A stretch of 64,000 bases of DNA, taken from positions 65,671,468 to 65,735,467 of the forward strand of contig NC_088796.1 in assembly GCF_011386835.1 (NCBI RefSeq), read 5' to 3'. The position numbers were made by a program, and so were the translations under genes. Below, in pieces: positions 42,700-54,914 of the stretch. This stretch comes from Chrysemys picta bellii (lineage: Eukaryota > Chordata > Testudines > Emydidae). The notes under the pieces were generated by a model. That model was given only the letters and a program-made list of their open reading frames with translations, had not been told where the DNA came from and did no database searches. Each line of letters opens with the position of its first letter. The stretch's first letter is position 1.

Positions 42700-43859
42700 G
42701 TTTCTCATATTCCGGGGTGCAATCCAGACCAGGGAGAGGTTGTGTCACCACCTGTCCTGAAACTTTGAGTGCCTTATCATGCTTTACTGTTGCAGCTCCC
42801 TGCCTGGGGTGCTCCCAGCCAAACAGCATGCATGTCACACACTGAGTTTCTGAGTATAGCCATCCTACTCTGAAGCCTTGATTCAGCAACTCAGACCCCA
42901 ACAGCCTGTTAGCAAACATCTGCCACACTCTGGCTTCCAGCAGCCTTGGTTACTACCTGCACGGTGACCCTGACACACTCCCAGTCCTGAATTTTCCCCA
43001 AAAATATGTGATCTGCACTGTCCAGACCCTTCCTGGACAGTTCAGATATTAGCGGTCCATTGCCCCTGTCAGGGTACAGTTTGCTACTTTAATTGGGGTT
43101 ACCAAACAGTTCAGTTTAAACATAACACTGGATTAGTTTTGATAAAAAATAGAACAAGTTTATTCAACTACAAAGAGAGAGATTTTAATTGAGTACAAGT
43201 ATATGGCATTAATGTCAGAAATGATTAAAAGAGACATAAAGATAAAATGCTTTCTAGTAGCTAAGACTTAACAAGCTAGATTTTGTTCAAGGTAAAATCC
43301 TTAGCACATGTTCCCAGCAACAGGGCTGACCAAATTCTCAGGTCAGAATCCCTCCAAAAGTCCAAAGTCTGGTTCCTTTGTCTTAAGTGAAAGAGTTAGA
43401 TAGGGGGAAAAGAAAGAGAGAATACCTGGGGTGTTTTTCCCTCTCACTTTTATAGTCCACTCACCTTTTGAAATGCATTTTTCTGGTGGTTACCCCTAGA
43501 TAAAGTTCCTTCCCAGTGTGAGGCCAGAGACCTGGAGTCTCATGATGAAAGAAGCTGACCCCCTCCCACTTTACTAGTGAGGGCAAATCAACTTTGATGA
43601 CTCTAGGCTACAGGTATCAGCTTCTCCTTTGTCTTTGAGAAACAGGTTTACCCCTTCCTCAGATTTGTCTGGTAAACACATTTCAGTCATAATTTCAGCT
43701 ATGTTCATAACTTTACACAGAATGATGCTACCCACATTTCATCATGATATTATTGACCAGTGAGTTATTCGTTTTTAAATTCTACCTCACGAAGTGTATT
43801 TTGTACAAATATTATTACAATAGTCTGTAGGATGTTAATACAGGGTCCATTCAGTCACA
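42700..43859 (-). mobile_element. Probable LTR (solo), minus orientation
   Basis: Composition differs from the flanks. On the minus strand it starts tgtgactgaatggaccctg (from 43859). A poly(A) signal aataaac is near 43158-43163, and a GC-richer U5-like tail runs toward 42700. No internal domain adjoins. The left border and target duplication are not fixed, so this remains a candidate. Confidence 0.4.
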
Positions 43860-44251
43860 ATGGTACAGATAACAAGAAGATTAGAAAGGTGTGAAACTCA
43901 GTGGTTTCAGTTAACAGAGTTTTATGTTTATAATTTTCTATGGTTTCAGTCCACCTGGATTCAGCTCCCCACAATGAGTTTTCATCTGACTTGTGGGTTT
44001 AAATGATTGAAAACTCTCAAAATAAAATTGAATCAAACCTGATAAAGTTTACTTAACTTCATTTTGGAATATGCAAAATTGCAAATTTATTGTAATCATA
44101 AATTGACTCTAGTTAGGTCAAATCTAGCCAAGTTTCACTAGAAATTGAGCCCTTAGGAAACTTTTGATTAACGTGATCTGAGTTTCCAGTTGTCAGTGAA
44201 ACCTAAAAAACAAGTGAAGGTTGAATGTTTTTCGGATTTTTTTTTTTAAAT

Positions 44252-44500
44252 AGAGCTGGTTGGAACATTTGCAACAAAATTAAAATTTATCAAAATATGC
44301 AGTTTTGTCAGATCCAAAACATTTTGCAGAAGTAAAAAGGTTTTTTGGTACTCACTCCATAATCTGATAATTAGGTTCAAGTCTCTGTTCTGTGTGATTC
44401 AGAGTGACCGGGGATGAAAAACTGCTTTGAATTAAGCAGAGCAGCGAATTGAACCCATATCCCAGGCCAATGCTGTAACTAACATGTGACAGTGAGAGTC
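44252..44500. repeat. Composite repeat: TIR-type end plus reverse tRNA-like text
   Basis: aatagagctggttggaac at 44252 matches the terminal text of the element at 34206-35025. Further on, gagcagcgaattgaaccc and tatcccaggccaatgct resemble a reversed SINE head (B box and anticodon-side text), as in 32093-32155. The right end of the element is not found. Confidence 0.45.
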
Positions 44501-47500
44501 TCCCTTTCTCTGTCTGTCACTGGTGCTGTGGACTCAAAAAAGCGTCTTGAATTGAAAAGCTCTGACAATGGATATTTCAACATAATTCTGGTTTTGGGCA
44601 AGCGTTTTAAAGATTTTCTTTTCATTCCAATGCCAATTAAAAACAAATTTCTAAGCTTTGAGAGTTGTCATGAAATGGAATTGTCATCCCCTGGACAGCC
44701 TTACTGACAATGTTATGCACAGCTCTAAAGATGACCTAACAAGTCTTTCCATCTCTTAGGTCTATGGATCTCATATTCTCATCTTCTATTTGATGCAGGG
44801 GAAGTGGGGAGAAATATGGCTAAATTATCCCCAAGCATATGGAAAAGAAAACATCAGCACCACTGTCACTGTTCTCCCTGCCACACATACTGAGGAAGCT
44901 CCTCTACTTCAATTCTGGGGGTTCAAGGTTCCAGTATTTAAGGAGCTTAGAGAGGAAAGAAGTGGAATGTCTTCTGTGTGCTTCCTGTGGGACTAGATGT
45001 ATTTCCCATAAAAAATCTTCCTGGGAGTTTCTGTTAGTGGACTTCAGAATTTTTCACAAAACTAGGGAATTAGGCACTCAACTCCTTTTGAAAATTCCAA
45101 TCTAAAAGATTGAAAATCATGAAAAATTCTTTTTAAACAAAATGACATTTGATTAACCATCTCATACCATAATATACTACATATTGAAATTGACATTTTA
45201 AGAGAATATCACCTTAAAATATTACCTTTTAAAAGTAGTCTAAACACAATACAGATTTTTTAAACTTGAATGCCTAGCCGTGCATTTCTATGAACTTATC
45301 TCTTTCCTTTTCTGTTTGAAAGTGTGATTGTGTTATGTATGGCATGTCTTACATTCAGTATACTACTGAGTATCATTTGATCAGTGAAGATGAAAGTATA
45401 CATGCTGACCTAACACTTTTTATAACCATCAAACTAAACAAAAAAAAAATCAGTGAAATGAAATGCGGTTTGAGCTCTGGATCAGTTTCACTGCATATTG
45501 TACTGGGAAAGACCCACAGCATAAGGTGTTACTGTATGCTAAGCTACCGGAGTGCTAGCAGCCACTTTTTATCTATCTGAATAAGAAAATAATTATTTGA
45601 ATAGCAGCAGCTGTTCATGATGTTACGAGTGGAAGATGACTTGTTTTCATATCCTGCCTCCCCACCAAATAACCCTCACACTCAAGAGGTATGATGCCAT
45701 TGACAAGACCATGAATATTTATTTGCAAGGAGACAGCAAACCAGTTCCCAAATCTGAGACTTACAAAAGAATTTTTGAGACACTGCATGCAGTAGGTGTG
45801 CCGGAGAGCTGATTTTCTTATCGCCCAGCCATTATTTGAATCAGACATTCTGTCACTATTATCAGTGTCCACAATGAAATAAAATACACTAAATAAAATG
45901 GGGAGTTTGCAAGTTTTTCATGCATTCTATGAATTTAACATTTCAAATGAAAATAATGAGGTAAAGCTTTTCAATTTTATTTCAATTACCTATTACTAGT
46001 TATTTCTGTTCTTTTAGTTCAAAATTATGGCCTTGATCATGCAAAACCTTATGTCTGTGAATTCAGTGAGATGACTCATCTTTTTACTCACTTGACCTCA
46101 ATCGTGAAAACACTCATGCATCTATTTAAATTTTACTCAAGTAGACCCATTGAAGTCAATAGGATTACTTAAGTAACAGCCTATGTGTGTCTGATCCTGA
46201 TTATTTTAAAGTAGCTCTGTAAGGAGATTCAGAAGATATGTTTATATTTGTGCCATATTTCTGGGGTATTAGCCAACAAAGCTATTTAAACCCCACTACC
46301 TATGGGGCAGATGATTACTTGGGAGGGTTCAGAAAAATATTGGAGTGTCTGAATTTTGTGCCAACCTTTCTTGTGTATTTTCTTCTGCCTGGTTTGAACT
46401 GAATCCTACAACCTGAGTGATTCATTTTTTTTTAAATTAGACTTGTAATGGACAGCTCATTTTAAACAAGAGTTCCACTGTGAATGCAAAGTAATAATCA
46501 GATGAGGTTGCTCCTGATTTCTTTGCTCTGTGACCAGAGATCTGTAAAGGTAAACAATGAATACCCGTTAACTTAGGTTCAAGTAAGACATTTGATACCT
46601 AGAGAGAAATAAGCAGGAAGGTGAATGAAGCAGTAGTCACATTTCTGAGGAATGAAGTCAGTAGATTGCAAGTGACAGGTTCAATTACTGGTCTGTGGAC
46701 CAATGACACATCTGCCTTAAACTCTGAGAAATGGGCAGTGGAAAAAGGATGAATAACTCTTAAGATTTTGAGAAAATATGTAACCACTCAGGCAGAAAAT
46801 TAGCAATTACATTTTGTGCCATCAGTAATAAGTATTTCAACAAAGATCTTAGGTTAATGTCAGACTATGTGACAGTATATCAGCCATTACACCTGTGTTC
46901 AATCAGCAACCACATCTCTCAACGTGATACTCAGCTGTTTAGTTCAAATGTGGCTTGTTCAGTGATAAGCAAGATGGCTGACATCTGTTAAAAAAGCATT
47001 CAAAACCAATTTATTTCACAGTCTTAATGCTCACTTATGAAAGGAGAATTTTTCTGTAAAATTTGGACTACATTAATTTCTCTCTATGTGTTTTTGTTTT
47101 GACGTTTCCCCTTTAGTTTTCAGAAATTGATAAAATTGGGTAAATATAATCACAGGAGATATAATGGTGGAACAGGTCAGAAATACAATTACAGAATTCA
47201 GCAAAGTACAACACTGTACACTTACCCCTTCGTATCAAATCGAAATTCATTGCTGTTGCTATGATGTAAAAAAAAAAAAGAGAGAGAGAGATTTAGCAAG
47301 ATTGTGCAACTGATCTATAGATGGTCAAGCATATTGAATACAACATAAAAAAGGATTGCTTTCTAAATACATAAAATATATTTTCAAGTTTCCCCTTTAT
47401 ATGGTAAGATGAACATTTGGGTTGGAATTTTCAAACGGTTTAGAAAATTCCATTCTTAGCACCCCTCAAGTATATAGCAAAGAATTCTGGGTTTAATTTT

Positions 47501-48726
47501 TAGGGTATTGCTCTCCAAACTTCTCTGGTTCAATTAAATGTGTAAGGATCCAAGTACAAAAATAACCTCTAAGAAGTAGAAATATATAAAACACCTTTAT
47601 ATCACAAAAAGCTGTAAGACCTCTAATGAGCTATTCTACTAATAATATTTATATACCTCCCAGTATTGTAGAAAATATTGTTTTTACACACCAGATTCCT
47701 TCAGCTCCAAGGAGAGATGAGAATTCTAAGTATACTGCACAGGACCAGTAGATAAAATGAAATTACATGGACAGCATGCCTCTAACTACCCTTTGGAAAT
47801 TATATTGCACGCACTTCTCCTCCCACCAGGTGTAATGAGGCTCAAGTCATCAACAACAACAAAATCATCCTTACATTTCCAGAGTGGTCTTGAAGAAAGA
47901 AAAAAAAAAGAAGGAAATGAGCAATATACCTACTGACAAGGGTGAGTGTGTGTATGGATAACTATTATCGATCTGTTCCTCAGATAAGGGAAGACTATTA
48001 GTTCCCAATTTTGTCTGTTATCCTATTGACGTGTATAATTCCCATTTTGGCCAATGCAATGAATGGCAACAGCACTGCAGCTACTTATATGGAAATTGAG
48101 ATTCATACATAAGTAACAATTTCATACTCTTCTCAGAAAGAAAGGCAGGAAAGAAAGAAAGTGATTTTTCTACTGCCTAGAGGGAGTAATCACTGTAGTT
48201 AGAGAACGTTGGAAAGAGGATTTTTGTTTTCAATGTGCAATGTCTTTCCAGCAGTGTATTCAATTAAAATTGCATTTAAATTAAAATGCAGCACTAATAA
48301 TAATAACAATAAAAGCTGCTGAGCTGTTGGAAAAAATATTGGGAGTGAAGTTAATCTAACCATGTATTATCTGCCTTTCAGCCCCAATTTTACTGTTTGT
48401 AAATATTAAACTATGGTTGTGCACAAAACCCACAGGCTAAATATGTGTTTGAAAGTATAATGACCCAGCGTCGTCCTGTGCTAAGATGTGTTCAGTACAG
48501 GGCTGGAGGAGAGCCATCAGGGACCTAGTTATGGCTGCCTGAATTTCAAGCTGGCCAAGCCCCAGTTAGAGCAACCTGGGGACGACTCTGACTTATGACA
48601 GCTGTCTAAGGGACCATATGCCAAATGAAAATTGCCATAGGGGAGCTCTGAACTTCCCGCTCTTCACCCCCATCATATCCGCTGGTACTCTCCATCACAC
48701 TCCCTAGGCCAGGAGGTGGGGGAAGT
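44501..48726. other. No supported gene
   Basis: AT-rich. Contains a possible copy of the dispersed repeat at 46060-46200, an A-run followed by a GA tract at 47267-47290, and purine-rich text near 47895-47915. Open frames are short and featureless. Confidence 0.45.
46060..46200. repeat. Old dispersed repeat with 'ttgaagtcaat' core
   Basis: Core text ttactcaagtagacccattg followed by aagtcaataggattactt: two roughly inverted halves around the core. Similar cores occur at 14458-14530, 36145-36220, 50405-50512, 51518-51625 and 58120-58200, all much diverged. It looks like a very old foldback-type repeat. The family is not named here. Confidence 0.45.
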
Positions 48727-48850
48727 AGGGTGACCAGATAGCAAGTGTGAAAAATCAGGACAAGGGGTGGAGGGGGTGGGGTAATAGGCGTCTAATATAA
48801 GAAAAAGCCCTGAATATTGGGACTGTCCCTATAAAATTGGGACATCTGGG
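48727..48850 (-). mobile_element. Second copy of the agggtgacca MITE, one end lost
   Basis: The left end tagggtgaccagatagcaag is intact. The interior is the reverse complement of the 33423 copy (gtgaaaaatcaggacaagg; ttgggactgtccctata). The right end stops after gggacatctgg and lacks the final complement of agggtga. Confidence 0.65.
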
Positions 48851-50404
48851 AAGGGAGATCAGCATAGATGCCAGGTCTTTGGGCTTTACCCATTTGACAA
48901 TTGCTCCATGGGGCAGTTCTTAACTGGTTATTTGTAAAGAAGCTTGTGTCCCCTTTGCACCACGTGGGCAACATAAAAGGGGATAGAACTGGGGATGAAA
49001 ATGTAGCTCACACTTTTAAAAGGGATACTTCCTTTTATTCTAAAAAAACCCAACAACCACCCTTTTTCTGTTGTAACTTGCATGCAAACAGATGATGTTG
49101 TGAACAATTCTGTCCTGCTTAAGAATCAGCAAACACTCAGTCCACTTCTATTAAGAGCTATAAATAATGTCCATTGGTGCTTGGAAGCGCACTATCTTTT
49201 GAAATCCAAGCAAGATCTGTATACCTACTGTGTACCTGAGTCAATTGCTGGAAAGAATACAATTTACCATTTTTGAATATTTGACCTAGAATAGCACATC
49301 TGTCCTTTATCTATCCACTCTTAACACAACAAAGAGCTGCCTCTAGCATTTCTACTGGGGTCAGTGAGTAGAAGATTGTGAACCAGAAGCAAGGAATCTG
49401 CGAACCTACAAAATGTTTTACGAAAATGTTTAAAATGACAAAATAATGAATGATGAAAAGGTGAAGGGCAGAAATAACGTAACTGATGCAGTGTACCAGA
49501 ATTCTATTTTTGCACATGAAGATATAACAAAAACTGAGTGTTAAAGAGTTTTCAGATTTGTATAAGCATGAATAACCATTCAATTGTATTGTAATAAGGG
49601 CAAGAGATTCATATCTGTAATACATCTCTCAAAATGTTATTTTTCTGTATAATGATATTGTTGCATTATTTTCCTTTGCAGTCCCTTACTCTTTGAGACA
49701 AAAATGACAGTTGCAAAATACCCAGACTATTACAACAAGATGCATTACAATGAAATAAGCTGTTCACCCAACTTTTTCAATTCAAGTTTTTATTAGTTCA
49801 GAATATTATATACATATAGAGAAGCAAATTAAGTTTCTTCCTTGGTGGTTGCCAAGGGACCTTGGACTGCAGAACCAAAGTGGCTCCACTGTAGAAGGAG
49901 ATGGTGGTGAGCTAGATATGAGAGAGGATCACACAGGGAATGCACAATCTCTGTGTGGCCCACGGCCAAGCTCCATAACAGGTTCCTGCATAGCAGTATG
50001 TGGTTAGTGGGAGGGAATAGAGCATGGGCAGGACAAGGAATAGGTAAGCGTGGGGCATGGAACATCCTTTACTCACACTGCAAGAACGTATAAGACATAG
50101 GTAACCTATGCAGGGCAAAAATAAATGCAGCAAGTACTATAAAGAAATCCCAAATAATGGGATTTTCATTTTTTTTATATTTATTATTTTCCCTTTTTTC
50201 CTCTATAATGGTATTGGGGTATGGAAGTTGCTATTAATGTGTGTTCAATGAGATTTTTAAAATCTTCCTCATAAAAGCAGGAAGACCAGGAATGCACTGT
50301 GCTCTGCTACAAATCTTACTGAATGCCCGGTGAGCATAATTTTTCAATTCCTTATAAGTGTTTTGTTTATATTTTCCTCCCTAAATCAAAGTCTCTAGTC
50401 GTCG
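48851..50404. other. No supported gene
   Basis: Open frames at 48901-49095, 49311-49625 and 49829-50133 have no family signature. Nothing else recognised. Confidence 0.4.
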
Positions 50405-50512
50405 ATGAGGACTAAGGGCCTGAACCTACTGAATTTATGTGAGTAACATAATTAATGTTAGTAGTCCCACTGAAGCAATGGGATTACTCATAGGAGTATA
50501 GTTACTCGTGTA
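50405..50512. repeat. Dispersed repeat with 'agtcccactgaag' core
   Basis: gtagtcccactgaagcaatg plus ggattactcataggagtata, flanked by gtgagtaacat-like text. Same family as 46060-46200. It ends just where the palindromic dimer was inserted. Confidence 0.5.
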
Positions 50513-50757
50513 TGTAAAGTATCAGAGGGGTAGCCGTGTTAGTCTGAATCTGTAAAAAGCAACAGAGTGTCCTGTGGCACCTTTGAGACTAACAGAAGTA
50601 TTGGGAGCATAAGCTTTCGTGGGTAAGAACCTCACTTCTTCAGATGCAAGTCATCTGAGGAAGTGAGGTTCTTACCCACAAAAAGCTTATGCTCCCAATA
50701 CTTCTGTTGGTCTCAAAGGTGCCACAGGACCCTCTGTTGCTTTTTTCATGTATGTAA
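50509..50757. repeat. Palindromic dimer of the short interspersed repeat, 9-bp target duplication
   Basis: The forward copy starts tatcagaggggtagccgtg at 50520 and runs through gcataagctttcgtgggt and cttcttcagatgcaag. The complement then begins at once (tcatctgaggaagtgagg) and returns to cctctgttgc. The second arm lacks the family's first 35 or so bases. Flanks tgtatgtaa at 50509-50517 and 50749-50757 form a perfect 9-bp direct repeat. A perfect transcript would fold into a hairpin with arms of about 100 bp. Confidence 0.85.
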
Positions 50758-52559
50758 GTGGTTTCAGGACAGGCCTTAATCCCATGAAAAGTTTCAAACA
50801 TCATCTGTTTTGCTGGTGCCTTGTTCAGAATAGTGGTTAAAATATTTTGTTTGCAATGGGAAAAGTGGTTGATCTGTTTTGGGGGGGGGTTACTCTTCAT
50901 AACATTACAGTCGTTGAATAATTCCAATATGGTGTTGGAGGCAGTAAAGATGAGGAATTATTTTATTGGGTTAAATATCAGTGTACTGAAGAACAATAGT
51001 TTTTTTTTTAATTGGAACATATCATCCCAGGTTTCAGGTGATGTTTAGGTGCCTACTTCTTGAGTCCTTTGGCACACAGGCAGTTGTATATCTCAGCAGC
51101 TGCATCATTTGGAGAGTATAATTTAGTTAGCAATTAAAAGAAGATTGCACCATTAAAAATCATTTTGGTCAACTACATATTATCTGAATATTTTAAAATT
51201 ATTGTTGCAGGTCAACATCTTAAACATTTCTTGAAATGAAAATAGTTAGTTTCACAACTTGGTTTATATTAGTATTTATAAAAGCATCTAATATACCTGT
51301 CTGATTTTTCTGTTTGATTTAAAATCCCAGGTTCTTAATCTTTCATCATACTATTTAATCCCCTTCTTCAGAAGCAAATCTAGCTGTCTCATGAATCTAT
51401 TTATACCATTAGTTCAGTCACCTTATCTGATAACATGGCAATGTTTTTTACACTTTACATTTAATGGCTCTTAATTCCCGGTTTTCGGCTGGGGTTTTAA
51501 TTTTGGCAAGGCAATTAAATGTGCTTTAACTTTAAGCACATGAGTAGTCCCACTGACTTCATTGGAACAATTTGAGTGCTAACAGTTAGGGATGCACATA
51601 GATGCTTTGCATAATTGGACCCTTTTAGATCATGTCCCTTTGTTTTTGAACCCTCTATAAGTATGAAAAATTTATCTCTATTATCTTTATCAGTCCTTTC
51701 TGGAATTCTGAAAATGTAAAACACTTCAAAGATTCCTCTCTTATATTGGAGAATAAAGATCTCTTCCCCTTTCCTTGTAACTTAGATTCATTGGTTAGAC
51801 AAAACAAATAAAATGTGTCATTTTTTTTGCATTATTCAATAAAGATATAAATAAATTAAGGGAAACATTTTGCTTTGATCTTCTGAGGAACTGGGCAGCT
51901 CAAGATATTAGAAGCAGTGAAGCATAGATTTGAACATGGTACTTGGTGGTCTGACAGAAATTCATTGCCATCTTATAACCACCTTTGTTACCATCTTGAC
52001 TGTTTGATGCCCCATGAGAAATGAACTAGTGGCCTTCATCCAGTTCCTAGAGGACATGTCAACATAAAAAATCCACTGTCACAACTGGAATCAACTGGAA
52101 CCATAGTTAGTACTTTCAGGAAACAGGCAATGAACTGAGAGCTTTAGTTTCCAGTATTCTCTACCCTGATAATGAATAAAAAAGAATAAAAAGTACAGAA
52201 AACAAAAACATATTTGATTGCAAAAGCTTTAATTGGAAGCTATTTCAAAATCAAGTTTTGAGATTACATATATGAATTTGCATTCCACTGAAGGAGTAAA
52301 ACCGAGGACTCTCATAACTTCACTGTTTGTTTCACTATAGGGACTCATGCACATTGTACTTAATAAATTGTGAATAATGTGGTGTTCATAGTGCATTTAT
52401 AAGTTACTTAATAAGAATATGGTTGAGATAAAATCAGATTTAAAGAGGTGATAAAATGCACAATATTGCACCAATTTGTATTGAATAAAACAGATATTTT
52501 AGTGTCTAACCTCCCTTTTCTAAGCAAGGTAATCAAGAAAATAGCAACAATTGTGCCAC
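50758..52559. other. No supported gene
   Basis: AT-rich; a possible dispersed-repeat copy (agtagtcccactgacttcat) at 51518-51625. A G-run lies near 50880-50889. No exon recognised. Confidence 0.4.
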
Positions 52560-53205
52560 TAGTATCCAGGATCTCTCTTAGTCAGGCTTCAGGTGTATTA
52601 CAGAGACAGCATTTGCGGATGATCTCCTCAAACAGCGCATCCATATTCATTGTGCTGAACCTCCAGAAGGTCTATATGTGTAATTGTATTTTTGCCTCCA
52701 AATCCCTCAGCTGCGAAATTCCACAACGTTCTCCTATGTAACTCAATGTGCATTGGAAGCCATTGGGTGACTAAGTAAGACAACACAGGCGGAAATGCCA
52801 TCACTGTGCAGATAACCCCCATCTCTAGCTCTCCTTTACATCAAATATGAAGCCTTCCCAATGTGTTGTCTGAATAAAGAACAGCTGGTTAAAGCTGAAC
52901 CCAGGCAAGACTGAAGTAACACTGCTAGAAATGGGGAAGCAATTCAAAGAGCTGCTGTATTTACCCCTGGTTGTTAAGATGGTCCACAACCTTTGAACCC
53001 CTTAGTGCCACATGGCCCAGACAGTTTAAAAAACATCCACGTCCATCTGCAGTTGTTGAGAAATTTTCTCCTGTCTTATCAGGCACAGAGCAGGCTGTAG
53101 CAATCCACATATTTGTGACCTCTAGACTTGATTATTGCAATTAGTTATGTCTAGGAACAAAGCCATACACCTGAAAAAGCTCCAACTGGTAAAAACACAA
53201 TAATT
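52560..53205 (+). pseudogene. LINE reverse transcriptase relic (L2/CR1 type)
   Basis: At about 52805 the text reads CADN-PHL-stop-LSF, a decayed YADDTQLYLSF catalytic box (second Asp to Asn, Tyr to stop). In the same frame 27 codons later comes WLKLNPGKTEVTLL (52886-52927), the block that follows in L2/CR1 reverse transcriptases. About 75 codons further, after a frame change, VTSRLDYCN (53115-53141) is the conserved block near the end of the ORF2 protein. Order, spacing and orientation all fit. Upstream text to about 52560 is probably the same ORF but too decayed to read. The protein would copy its own RNA at a nicked target. Confidence 0.75.
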
Positions 53206-53252
53206 TCTCTGCTGAGCAACACAGCTCACTGTAAGCACATTGCCACATTATC

Positions 53253-53540
53253 TGGCTATACCAAAAGGACAGGAGACATTTGACATGGGTTTAATCAGGC
53301 CACAATGTTATTATTAGGTGTCTGGGACTACCCGGCAGATAAAAGTGTACAGTGCAGGTAACCCCATGTTTATTCCGTAATTACCTGGGAGCTTCCACCA
53401 GCTCCCCCTCTTTTTCCATCCAGGTCCCTCCAGCAAATCCATTGCCAGGACCATTACCATCCACCCCCCACCCCCCATAGGCGGGTTAAGGTGGGCTATA
53501 AGAATGGGGGGTTGGCTCCCTGCGTACCAATCATAGGAGT
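53253..53540 (-). repeat. Interspersed repeat A (copy 1)
   Basis: Shares long stretches with 58905-59036 and 61115-61330 in opposite orientation: gggactcctatgattggta, caatggatttgctggagg, gaataaacatggggttacc and gtagtcccagac. On its sense (minus) strand it has an aataaa before the ttacctgcactgtacac text. LTR-like features, but no internal element is attached, so the class is left open. The minus frame at 53314-53616 runs through it and is not a gene by itself. Confidence 0.65.
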
Positions 53541-53905
53541 CCCCAACCGCTTCCTCCTGTACCCCAAACCCCTCATCCCCAGCCCCAATCCAGACCCACA
53601 ACTCCACCCCCTGCACTCCAATCTCCTGCCACAGCCCAGAGCCACCTTCTGCACCCTAAACCCTCATCCCCAGCCCCTCCCCTGAGCCTGCACCCCCAGC
53701 TGGAGCCCTCACCCACCTCCAGCACCTCAACCCCCTACCCCAACCTGGTGAAAGTGAGGGTGGGGGACTGTGAGCAACAGAGAGAGGGGGGATGGAGCGA
53801 GCAGGGGTGGGGGGCTTGGAGAAGGGATAGGGCAGGGGTGGGGCCTCAGGGAAGGGGTGGGGCAGGGGTGTTCGGTTTTGTCCAATTAGAAAGTTGGCAA
53901 CCCTA
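53541..53905 (-). repeat. GC-rich interspersed repeat B
   Basis: C-rich on the left (accccaaacccctcatccc) and G-rich on the right (ggggtggggcaggggtg), ending at attagaaagttggcaaccct. Composition is asymmetric and repeats internally in short phrases. It abuts repeat A. The frames inside are composition artefacts. Family unknown. Confidence 0.55.
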
Positions 53906-54629
53906 TTTTGCAGCAGTTTTCATCTCCCTGCCCCCAGCCATAAAGCACTGTTCCCCTTCATTCGGCCAGCCAGTCAAATAACGCCCCGCTTAAAGGTGCA
54001 GGGAAGTCGTTGCTCTCTTCTCTGTAATGACTCCCCATAGTACACACTCTCCAGCAATACTTTCATGGGAATATCACCAGATATCTGAGACACCATTTCT
54101 CCCACATGACTTTCTTACACAACTGTGTTCCACTACAATCATGAAACTCTTGACTACTAAGGGGAGGCTTGTGATTTTAGAGTCAGAACTTTTTTATGAG
54201 TCAGAACTTCCACAGGAACTGTACCTAAAGTATGACAAGAATAACCATAGAACCAACCACGTTCACAACTAAATGCAAAATTTATTTTCTCACTTTTGCT
54301 TTCCCTCAATAAATTCTTCACACAGGAACATGTTCGTCAGCAAACAACAAACACAACCCCTATAGAAATTCAAGTTATTGCTCCTGAGAAGGAAGTAAGA
54401 GGGAGACATTGTTATTGGCACTTCCATTTTTAAATACTCGGGTGATATTCAGATACTATGATGATGGGGACAGAAAAGTAAGTGGCACATAGGGAGCATG
54501 TCCCTACACTCTCCTAGAACTTTTAATCTTTGATTCATCCTGTAAATGCATTCTGTACATACCTGTGTCTACAATACATGGATAGCAATTATAATGCTTG
54601 CTGCACCTGTGTCCCCTTTCTGGTCTCTG
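53906..54629. other. No supported gene
   Basis: Nothing recognised beyond short featureless frames. Confidence 0.4.
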
Positions 54630-54914
54630 TGAGGGCAAGTCTACAGTACAGCGCTACATTGGTGCAGCTGCATTGATGGAGCTGTGCTGATGTAGCGCGT
54701 CTGGTGAAGATGTGCTATGCTGATGGGACAGCAGTCTCCTATTAGCATAATTACTCAACCTCGGTGAAAAGTGGAAGCTATGTTTGCGGCAGAGCATCTC
54801 CTGACATAGCACCAGTGTGGACATTGCGAAACTTGCGTCGCTCGGGGGTGCTTTTTCACACCCCTGAGTGACATACATTAGATCAACTTAAGCAGTAGTG
54901 TAGACCTGCCCCGA
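54630..54914. mobile_element. PIF-like MITE
   Basis: Ends gggcaagtctacagtac (54633) and the complement of gtagtgtagacctgccc (ending 54911). Flanks tga (54630-54632) and cga (54912-54914), a 3-bp duplication with one change. Internal text includes tgtagcgcgtctggtgaag and cgctcgggggtgc; non-coding. Older than the MITE in the LTR at 28 kb. Confidence 0.75.
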
